In this document: in pieces, positions 49,401 through 55,538 of the stretch
How positions within the stretch are numbered: the stretch's first letter is position 1
Layout of the letters: the number at the start of each line of letters is the position of its first letter
Assembly: GCA_902769705.1 (NCBI GenBank)
Contig: CACXPX010000003.1
Coordinates: forward strand, 1 to 64,000
Direction: 5' to 3'
DNA from: an uncultured Prevotellaceae bacterium
GTDB taxonomy: Bacteria; Bacteroidota; Bacteroidia; Bacteroidales; Bacteroidaceae
Length of the DNA stretch: 64,000 bases
Notes under the pieces: generated by a model
The model's input: only the letters and a program-made list of their open reading frames with translations
The model's database searches: none
Told to the model about the DNA's origin: nothing
Translations under genes and position numbers: made by a program

Positions 49401-50671
49401 ATGCACGTAGCGACAAATCGGGCAGCATTTACGGCATTGAACAGAAAGAACTACATCGTGACGAAAAAGGCCACAAACTTGTCTTCAATGCACCAATGCC
49501 ATTAAACGAGTTCAGAGCCGAAGCACGGAAGCATCTCGAAAGTGTCCTTGTTTCCGTTAAGGCCAAAAACAAAGTTACTACGAAGAACATCAACAAGGCA
49601 AAAAACAAAGACGGACATCAGTTGAAAGTACAGTTGACTCCACGCGGTGCATTGCATAATGAAACTGTATATGGAAAGATTTGCAACTTCGAAGCAGAAT
49701 ACAAGAATGTGGATGGCAAATTTACCGAAGAAACCATATTACGCGTATCCAATCAGAAATACCGCCAAGCCCTGTTAGAACGTCTTTCCGCATTTGACAA
49801 TGACCCCAAGAAAGCATTCACAGGAAAGAACAGTTTAGACAAAAATCCCATTTGGCTCAACGCAGAACATTCACATTGTGTTCCTCTGAAAGTGAAACTC
49901 TATAAGATAATAGATGTCTTTACCATCAAGAAGGCTGTCGACAAAGACTTGAAGATAGACAAAGTGATAGATAGAAGGGTACGCGAAATTCTACAACAAA
50001 GACTTGACGAGTTTAGAGGTGTTGCCGCTAAGGCTTTCTCTAACCTTGACGACAATCCCATTTGGCTGAACAAGGAGAAAGGAATTTCTATTAAGAGGGT
50101 TAAAATCAAAGCAAAGGTTTCTACAGAAACGTCAGTCCCCTTGCATATGAAGAGAGACCTTTGGGGGAACATTCTGAAAGACAAAGAAGGAAAAGCTATT
50201 CCTACCGACTATGTTAACACAGCTAGCAACCATCATGTTGCCATCTTTGTTGACGCCGAAGGAAACTGGCACGAACATGTAGTTTCATTCTTCGAAGCAA
50301 CCGCAAGCGCATTGTTGGGACTACCTATCGTTGATAAGAATTACAAAAGAGATGAAGGCTGGAAATTCCTGTTCTCCATGAAGCAAAATGAATATTTCGT
50401 TTTTCCAAATGAAAAGACGGGATTCAATCCTTCTGATATTGATATGATGGACCCAAACAACTATACACTTATTAGCCCTAATCTTTTCCGAGTTCAAAAG
50501 TTTTCAAGTTCATTCTATGTTTTCAGGCACCATTTAGAAACCAATGTTGAAGAACAAAATGAACTTAAAGATACAACATGGAAGAGTATAAGGAGTGTAA
50601 AAAAACTAGAAGGAGCCATAAAAGTACGTGTCAACCATATTGGTGCTATTGTTGCCATAGGTGAATATTAA
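46475..50671 (+). CDS. cas9: CRISPR-associated endonuclease Cas9, type II-C
   Basis: A 1398-residue Cas9 that cuts DNA matched by crRNA-tracrRNA. All catalytic residues are visible: D8 in LGLDLGTTSIGWAIV (RuvC I), the Arg-rich bridge helix at about 57-85, E704 in IRIEMAREL (RuvC II), H788 in FDIEHIIPKARLFDDSFSNK with the following Asn (HNH), and H954/D957 in HHAMDALTIAF (RuvC III). The length is typical of Bacteroidota II-C enzymes. Two related modules with NPIWLN (about 1098-1148 and 1169-1216) lie in the C-terminal part that reads the PAM. Codon use is more A/T-rich than in the flanking genes, which fits acquisition by transfer. cas1 starts 3 bases later but is truncated. Confidence 0.96.
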   Translation: MKKILGLDLGTTSIGWAIVNEKENDNEASSIIRLGVRVNPLTVDEKTNYEKGKSITTNADRRAKRSMHRNLQRYKLRRTNLIECLCQYNLITKETPLFEQGNYSTLSTYRARAKAVTEEISLEELAKVLLMINKKRGYKSCRKVKDGEEGELIDGMEIAKRLYEENLTPGQLLLELSQNGKRNRPTFYRSDLQAEFDKVWDIQSAFYPDILTDDFKHSLHGFNKTQTSGAFYAVHNISTAKNSGKEGYLQSLIWRADALRYKMGIEEVAYILADINGAINNSSKRLAMISDRSKELYFNHQTIGQYLMQRLNENPNASLKNIIFYRQDYMDEFEAIWEKQKQYHPELTPELKKEIRDIIIFYQRDLKSCKNLVNYCELEHEEREILVDGKKKTIMTGCKVCPKSSPLFQCFKIWQILNNIQVSVVGHKRKRIKKDKDQPSLFEDTQVESLQRFLDQEEKDILYKELSIKEKMSKKEILKLLFENPNNLDLNYKEVEGNKTMAALFKSFQDIISSTGNGEYDFTKMPADEVMSITSEIFTGLGYKTDFLTFNPLLEGKAFEQQPAFRLWHLLYSYSGDNSTTGNEALYNKIQEICGFDKEYATILANVSMPLDYGSLSAKAIRKVLPHMMKGYEYSEACNMAGYNHSTRSLTKDDLANKEYKSHIDSIKRNSLRNPVVEKILNQMINVVNEIVATYGKPDEIRIEMARELKKSQEERQLLDAAIRKNTTESEKLRKELEEEFGIKHVTKNDILRLKLYNELKPNGFKTLYSNTYIPREELFSKRFDIEHIIPKARLFDDSFSNKTLEVRDINIEKGDLTAYDYIAGKYDDDYLAEYESRIEDLYVQKAISKTKRNNLLMKESDIPSDFLERDLRDSQYIARKACEILEELVPFVVTTTGAVTNRLREDWQLVNLMQELNWEKYDALGMTDSYTDKNGNIVKRIKDWTKRNDHRHHAMDALTIAFTKRSIVQYLSNLNARSDKSGSIYGIEQKELHRDEKGHKLVFNAPMPLNEFRAEARKHLESVLVSVKAKNKVTTKNINKAKNKDGHQLKVQLTPRGALHNETVYGKICNFEAEYKNVDGKFTEETILRVSNQKYRQALLERLSAFDNDPKKAFTGKNSLDKNPIWLNAEHSHCVPLKVKLYKIIDVFTIKKAVDKDLKIDKVIDRRVREILQQRLDEFRGVAAKAFSNLDDNPIWLNKEKGISIKRVKIKAKVSTETSVPLHMKRDLWGNILKDKEGKAIPTDYVNTASNHHVAIFVDAEGNWHEHVVSFFEATASALLGLPIVDKNYKRDEGWKFLFSMKQNEYFVFPNEKTGFNPSDIDMMDPNNYTLISPNLFRVQKFSSSFYVFRHHLETNVEEQNELKDTTWKSIRSVKKLEGAIKVRVNHIGAIVAIGEY

Positions 50672-50674
50672 TCT

Positions 50675-51117
50675 ATGATTAAGAAAACTCTATGTTTCAG
50701 CAATCCCGCCTATCTCTCACTACGTGATTCACAATTGGTTATCAAACTACCAGAGGTAGAAAGGGCAGCTAACCTCACAGAAGATTTCAAGAAATCTGCT
50801 GAGGTGACACGTCCCATCGAAGATATCGGAGTGGTGGTGCTCGACCACAAGCAGATAACCATCACTTCGGGTGCGCTCGAAGCATTATTGGAGAATAATT
50901 GTGCTGTCATCACTTGCGATTCCCGTTCTATGCCCGTGGGTCTTTTGCTTCCATTAGTTGGTAACACCACTCAGAATGAACGCTTCCGCAACCAACTTGA
51001 TGCATCACAACCTTTGCGAAAACAATTATGGCAGCAAACAATTCAACACAAAATCAAGAACCAAGCAGCAGTGCTCTCCCAATGCACTGAGGCAGAAACA
51101 AGATGCATGCATATATG
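50675..51117 (+). pseudogene. cas1: cas1 remnant, cut off at the first CRISPR repeat
   Basis: The N-terminal part of a type II-C Cas1 integrase, starting MIKKTLCFSNPAYLSLRDSQ and including TRPIEDIGVVVLDHKQITIT and KKQLWQ-like RKQLWQQTIQHKIKNQAAVLSQ. Recognisable Cas1 sequence runs to about residue 148 (AETRCMHIW), and the next base belongs to CRISPR repeat 1; the open frame then runs into the repeat and stops at 51145 (156 codons in total). The family's usual length is about 300 residues, and the C-terminal domain with the Glu-His-Glu catalytic residues is missing. No cas2 follows. The deletion probably removed the end of cas1, cas2 and one flank of the array. The remnant cannot be an active integrase. 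Confidence 0.9.
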
Positions 51118-52239
51118 GCTGTTGCTGATGATGCAAAGATACTAATTTTTAAGCAAATCACAACCACTAGGTGCACGTTCCTTTCATCCTAACGCTGTTG
51201 CTGATGATGCAAAGATACTAATTTTTAAGCAAATCACAACTCGACGGCCCTTCTTGGTACACCCCCTACAACTGTTGTTGATGATGCAAAGATACTAATT
51301 TTTAAGCAAATCACAACAGTGAGTTATTAATTTCTTCCATTCGTTGTGCTGTTGCTGATGATGCAAAGATACTAATTTTTAAGCAAATCACAACAGATCC
51401 TGATAGGCAGCGAGAAGGAGTCGAGCTGTTGCCGATGATGCAAAGATACTAATTTTTAAGCAAATCACAACTGGCTCACAACTTTCACCTCGAAGCCTTT
51501 CACTGTTGCTGATGATGCAAAGATACTAATTTTTAAGCAAATCACAACCAACAGACGTAAGTCTCTTTGGAGTTCTTCGCTGTTGCCGATGATGCAAAGA
51601 TACTAATTTTTAAGCAAATCACAACAGTGGTTCGCTGTTCCTATTGAGCAGCTTGGCTGTTGCCGATGATGCAAAGATACTAATTTTTAAGCAAATCACA
51701 ACAAAGATAAGATATACGGATACTATAGATGTGCTGTTGCTGATGATGCAAAGATACTAATTTTTAAGCAAATCACAACCCGTAGTCATAGATATTGGAG
51801 AAATTTGCGCTGTTGCTGATGATGCAAAGATACAAATTTTTAAGCAAATCACAACCCCTCGTAGCTGTCGTCCTTTGTCTGGCTGCTGTTGCTGATGATG
51901 CAAAGATACTAATTTTTCAGCAAATCACAACGCGCTGTCGTGACTTGTTGCTCGTTTCGAAGCTGTTGCCGATGATGCAAAGATACTAATTTTTAAGCAA
52001 ATCACAACAGTGAGTTATTAATTTCTTCCATTCGTTGTGCTGTTGCCGATGATGCAAAGATACTAATTTTTAAGCAAATCACAACTGATGGGTATTTATT
52101 CCGCTGAGCCGTTGAGCTGTTGCCGATGATGCAAAGATACTAATTTTTAAGCAAATCACAACGCATCTTTCTTCTTGGTGCTGATGAAGGTGGCTGTTGC
52201 CGATGATGCAAAGATACTAATTTTTCAGCAAATCACAAC
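51118..52239 (-). CRISPR. Type II-C CRISPR array, 15 repeats and 14 spacers
   Basis: Fifteen 47-base repeats (starts 51118, 51194, 51271, 51348, 51425, 51502, 51579, 51656, 51733, 51809, 51885, 51962, 52039, 52116, 52193) separate 14 spacers of 30 bases, three of them 29 (spacers 1, 9, 10). In crRNA orientation (minus strand) the repeat begins GTTGTGATTTGCTTAAAAAT and contains TAGTATCTTTGCATCATC. Variants: base 39 is A or G, repeat 10 has a change in TTAGT, repeats 11 and 15 have CTGAAAA in place of CTTAAAA, and repeats 3 and 6 differ in the last base. Spacers 3 and 12 are identical. The minus strand is taken as the crRNA strand because its 5' half pairs with the tracrRNA anti-repeat. Confidence 0.98.
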
Positions 52240-52340
52240 ACTTTATTTTAGGAAATCACGCCTAACTTATAGAACTATTCTAATAATAGAACACCTTTGT
52301 ACATGTACAAGAAGCATAGAAAAAAAGTGTATTTATTTTT
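52240..52340. other. Flank of the CRISPR array
   Basis: No gene seen. An A/T-rich stretch with a perfect 14-base palindrome TTGTACATGTACAA (52297-52310). In the crRNA direction this is the upstream side of the array, so it would be where a leader is expected; no TAnnTTTG promoter is found on that strand here. Confidence 0.45.
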
Positions 52341-52729
52341 CCTAATTTATTTTACAAAACCTTGTCAAGTGCATCATTCAATCTAGAGTGGAAATAAGGG
52401 TGAAAAAGCGATTTTCATGCTCTTTTCCCTCCACTTTTGAAGAGTGGATTTGTCACTTGTGGCTTTTGAGGTTGTCATTTGTGGCCTTTGACCTTGTCAT
52501 TTGTGGCATCTGAGGCGCTCATTTGCCACAAGTGAGAGGCTCAAAGCATAGCTTTGACAATCGAAAAGCATCGTTTTGGCAGGGTGTAAAAATGTAAGAA
52601 AAACGGAAAATGTTGATTATCAACGACTTGCAAAAATATCGATTTTTTGCGTTTTTTCGGCCAATCTCCCGTTCGCTCTAAACAATGGCCTGTTTTTAGG
52701 GGTCAAAATTCGGAATTAATTTTACAAAT
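52341..52729 (-). repeat. Dispersed non-coding element, copy C
   Basis: Third copy, in the opposite orientation to the others. Its core is more diverged (GGCCGAAAAAACGC). Three near-identical 22-base units in a row, TTGTCAYTTGTGGCNTYTGA, lie at about 52450-52515, followed by an inverted unit TTTGCCACAAGTGAGAGG. TTTGTAAAATnAATT occurs at both ends. It lies between the CRISPR array and ogt. Confidence 0.72.
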
Positions 52730-52826
52730 CGCTTCTATCTCCCGCCCAAAAGGAGTGACAAGAAAACCTTTTGGGTTGGCTATTAGATTTATGTTAAAGA
52801 TAAAACAAAAGATTGCAGAACAAAAC
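52730..52826. other. Gap before the ogt promoter
   Basis: It holds a perfect 9-base hairpin, CCCAAAAGG (52745-52753) / CCTTTTGGG (52767-52775), without a T-run. No gene is seen. Confidence 0.4.
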
Positions 52827-52857
52827 TTGGATATGTCTTCAATAATCAGTATCTTTG
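52827..52857 (+). promoter_or_regulatory. ogt promoter, probably leaderless
   Basis: TTG (52827-52829), 20 bases, TATCTTTG (52850-52857), CCAT, then the ATG at 52862. The expected start coincides with the start codon. Confidence 0.72.
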
Positions 52858-52861
52858 CCAT

Positions 52862-53404
52862 ATGAAACAAAACAAAGCAAACTTCGCACACTACGAGAGC
52901 CCACTCGGCGGCATCACGATGGCTTGCGATGAAGATGGTTTGGTCGGCCTATGGTTCGACAGGCAGAAATACTTTGGACAGACCGCCTCGTCCCCTCTGC
53001 CAGAAATGACGGTCGGGCAAAAAGCCAAATTCGATACAATAAGCTTTTGTCCCATTTTCGAACAGACAAAAGAATGGCTCGACGTCTATTTCACAGGACG
53101 CCAACCATCGTTCACGCCCCCACTCCATCTCAACGGCTCACCCTTCCGGCTGGCCGTTTGGCAGATGTTGCTGGACATTCCCTTCGGGCAGACAACGACT
53201 TACGGTGAACTCGCACGCCGTATAGCATGCGAGCAAGGACGCACGACGATGTCGGCTCAGGCTGTGGGCGGTGCTGTAGGACACAACCCCATCGGGCTCA
53301 TCGTCCCCTGCCATCGCGTCATAGGGGCAGACGGAAGTCTGACAGGCTATGCGGCTGGAGTGGAGAAGAAACGATGGCTGTTGGAAATGGAGGGCACCCT
53401 CTAA
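52862..53404 (+). CDS. ogt: Methylated-DNA-protein-cysteine methyltransferase
   Basis: A 180-residue DNA repair protein that removes O6-alkyl groups from guanine by transfer to its own Cys. The active-site motif PCHRV places the acceptor at C150, preceded by the Asn hinge and followed by GxLTGYAAGVEKKRWLLEMEG. The DNA-binding helix region AVGGAVGHNPIGLIV is complete. The N-terminal half is short and typical of the Ogt type, without an Ada regulatory domain. Cytosolic, acts on single lesions and is used up by one reaction. It is read from its own promoter and has a tiny leader. Confidence 0.94.
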   Translation: MKQNKANFAHYESPLGGITMACDEDGLVGLWFDRQKYFGQTASSPLPEMTVGQKAKFDTISFCPIFEQTKEWLDVYFTGRQPSFTPPLHLNGSPFRLAVWQMLLDIPFGQTTTYGELARRIACEQGRTTMSAQAVGGAVGHNPIGLIVPCHRVIGADGSLTGYAAGVEKKRWLLEMEGTL

Positions 53405-53417
53405 AGATTGTTAATCG

Positions 53418-53449
53418 TTTGGCGGATTGAACAAAAAGCCTTACCTTTG
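53418..53449 (+). promoter_or_regulatory. Promoter of the nitroreductase-queH pair
   Basis: TTTG (53418-53421), 20 bases, TACCTTTG (53442-53449), about 58 bases before the ATG at 53508. Confidence 0.75.
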
Positions 53450-53507
53450 TGAAACAATTAAGAATGAACAACCAACACGTATCAACTAATTATTTATCAC
53501 AAGAAAA

Positions 53508-54134
53508 ATGAAAAGAACCATTATTTCGGCTGTTGTGGCACTGATGTGCATCGCAGCCACCGCACAAGAGAGAAAACAACTGCCTGCACCACAACCCGCA
53601 AAGTTGACGAAGATGACGCTGATGGACGCGCTGAAGATGCGCCAGTCGATTCGTGAATTCGTGCCGAGCCAACTGTCGGACGAACAACTGTCAATCATCC
53701 TGTGGGCCGCTTGTGGCATCAACCGTCCCGAGTCAGGGAAGTTGACCAATCCTACGGCAATGAACATGCAGGACATCAAGGTCTACGTCTGCCGCGCTGA
53801 CGGCGCATGGCTCTACGACGCCAAGGGGAACGCCCTCGTGAAAGTGCTGGACAAAGACCTTCGTGCCATCATTGCTGGTGGTCAGACATCGGTGAAGGAA
53901 GCACCCGTCACATTACTGCTCGTGAGCGACCAGAAGAACGCACGCCGCCCGAGCCGCGACTTTGCTTATTGCGATGCGGGCTACGTGTCGCAGAACATCT
54001 ATCTGGCCTGCACAGCACTCGGCATGGGCACCGTTGCACGCGCTATGATGGACAAGGATGCCCTACAAAAAGAATTCGGTTTCGACGAGAACCAGTTCAT
54101 CGTTCTCAACCATCCCATCGGATTCGCCAAATAA
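53508..54134 (+). CDS. Exported nitroreductase-like flavoprotein (SagB/ThcOx type)
   Basis: A 208-residue protein of the nitroreductase superfamily, which binds FMN and catalyses reductions or dehydrogenations. The family start MTLMDALKMRQSIREF and the LSIILWAACGINRPESGKLTNPTAMN segment are typical of the SagB/ThcOx branch; the C-terminal part has the GYVSQNIYLACTALGMGTVARA helix. Odd feature: residues 1-20 (MKRTIISAVVALMCIAATAQ) look like a cleavable signal peptide, so the protein is probably periplasmic. Its TAA overlaps the queH ATG (TAATG). Confidence 0.83.
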   Translation: MKRTIISAVVALMCIAATAQERKQLPAPQPAKLTKMTLMDALKMRQSIREFVPSQLSDEQLSIILWAACGINRPESGKLTNPTAMNMQDIKVYVCRADGAWLYDAKGNALVKVLDKDLRAIIAGGQTSVKEAPVTLLLVSDQKNARRPSRDFAYCDAGYVSQNIYLACTALGMGTVARAMMDKDALQKEFGFDENQFIVLNHPIGFAK

Positions 54135-54703
54135 TGAAGAAACCGCCCATTGAGAAGCCCGAAGATGCTCAGCAGGTGCTGCTGCATGCTTGCTGTGCGC
54201 CCTGTTCGTCGGCCATTGTCGAATGGATGATGGCCAACGGAGTGCGCCCGACGATTTTCTACTTCAATCCGAACATCTATCCGCGCGAGGAATACGAAAT
54301 CAGGAAAGAAGAGAGCAAACGCCACGCCGAGAGTCTGGAGCTGCAATGGATTGACGGCGACTACAACCACGAACAATGGAGGGCGGCAGTCTGCGGATTG
54401 GAAAACGAGCCCGAGAGAGGGCGACGTTGCGAGCAATGCTTCACTCTCCGGCTGGTGGAGGCCGCCCGAAAAGCAAAGATGCTAGGGTTGAAGTATTTCA
54501 CTACAACCTTAGCATCATCACGTTGGAAAAGCATCGAGCAAATCAATCGCGCCGGGATGGCGGCGCAAGAGGCAGTACCTGGTACCGTGTTTTGGGCACA
54601 GAACTGGCGCAAAGGCGGGCTAAGCGACCGCCGCAACCAACTGTTGAAGGAATTCGGATTCTACAACCAGCAATACTGCGGTTGCGAATTCTCACAACGT
54701 TAA
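54134..54703 (+). CDS. queH: Epoxyqueuosine reductase QueH
   Basis: A 189-residue enzyme for the last step of queuosine synthesis, reduction of epoxyqueuosine in tRNA; QueH is the cobalamin-independent alternative to QueG. Cys motifs that hold the iron-sulfur cluster are all present: HACCAPC (C20, C21, C24), RRCEQCF (about 95-100), and YCGCEF near the end. FYFNPNIYPREEYEIRKEE and TTLASSRWKSIEQIN are family segments. The start at 54134 overlaps the previous stop; a longer open frame in the same phase has no start context. queA is 46 kb away. Confidence 0.93.
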   Translation: MKKPPIEKPEDAQQVLLHACCAPCSSAIVEWMMANGVRPTIFYFNPNIYPREEYEIRKEESKRHAESLELQWIDGDYNHEQWRAAVCGLENEPERGRRCEQCFTLRLVEAARKAKMLGLKYFTTTLASSRWKSIEQINRAGMAAQEAVPGTVFWAQNWRKGGLSDRRNQLLKEFGFYNQQYCGCEFSQR

Positions 54704-54715
54704 TCAATCAGTTTC

Positions 54716-55465
54716 TCACTTGCCACCCAACGCATTCACGATCTGGTCGGCAATCTGCTGCATCCCCTTCACGTTGGGATGCCCATTCTGCTTGTCGATA
54801 TCTTTCAGTTGAATCATCTGTATGCCGTAGTGGCTGCAAATGGTCTTCATCGAGCCTGTGATTTCATCTTTCAACTCAGAGTTGGAGATGACGAATATGT
54901 CGGCTGTTGGATAGCGCTCCTTCAAGCCATCGAGCAGACAAGCCATTGCTGGGCGGAAGCAATAGAGGTCGGCACGACGCCAATCAGCATATTTGAACTC
55001 GCCTATCGGCGCATTCGCCCATGAGTCGTTGGTACCTCCGAGAAGCAGAATCACGTCGGGCGAACCCAGATTGTCCATGCGTGTGAGGAACGAGCGATGG
55101 GTATAGTCGGCATCATTATAGCCCGAGTTGCAGATGGTGGCACCCGACCACGAGTTGTTACGCTCCAGTTTCCACCCCATCCGCGTGATGACCTGATGCC
55201 ACCACGTCTGGCTGACGCGCGAGACATCGGTGCGTCGGGTGTCGAGCGTCTTGAAGTACCAGGTCTCCATTGTGTCGGGAGTGAGCCAACCTTCGAAGGT
55301 GGAATAGGAGTCGCCGAAGATGGTCACCGTGGGATGTGCCTTGCCCACAGGGTTTCCTGCCCACATGGTGCCAACGCTCAATGCCAAGCACACGACGCCC
55401 ATGAGGAGCATCCGCACAATAGCAGATGGCATCTGGCTTGCGCTTGATAAGCTTCTCTGTTTCAT
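54716..55465 (-). CDS. Exported SGNH/GDSL-family hydrolase
   Basis: A 249-residue SGNH hydrolase, probably an esterase acting on acyl or acetyl groups of glycans. The blocks are VTIFGDSYSTFEGW (nucleophile Ser), SGATICNSG (oxyanion Gly), LLLGGTNDSWAN (Asn) and the C-terminal DxxHPN-like NGHPNVKGMQQIADQ (His). The signal region at about 15-37 suggests export. The gene follows the GH2 gene after 73 bases on the same strand, so a role in deacylating the same glycan is plausible. Confidence 0.83.
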   Translation of the reverse strand: MKQRSLSSASQMPSAIVRMLLMGVVCLALSVGTMWAGNPVGKAHPTVTIFGDSYSTFEGWLTPDTMETWYFKTLDTRRTDVSRVSQTWWHQVITRMGWKLERNNSWSGATICNSGYNDADYTHRSFLTRMDNLGSPDVILLLGGTNDSWANAPIGEFKYADWRRADLYCFRPAMACLLDGLKERYPTADIFVISNSELKDEITGSMKTICSHYGIQMIQLKDIDKQNGHPNVKGMQQIADQIVNALGGK

Positions 55466-55538
55466 TTTCTGATTATTTATAGGTCCAATTATCTTTATAT
55501 TTCTGCTTTTTAATGTTCCCTATTGTCACCCTTTTTCT

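Noticed and set aside
51795-51989. 64-codon frame running through the CRISPR array
   Set aside because: It reads repeats and spacers, with the same translated repeat appearing three times; a by-product of the array.
51118-52239. Reading the array in the plus direction with cas9
   Set aside because: The tracrRNA anti-repeat pairs with the minus-strand repeat, and the promoter elements in the repeat are on that strand.
52647-52865. 72-codon frame in front of ogt
   Set aside because: It overlaps copy C and the ogt promoter and has no protein pattern.
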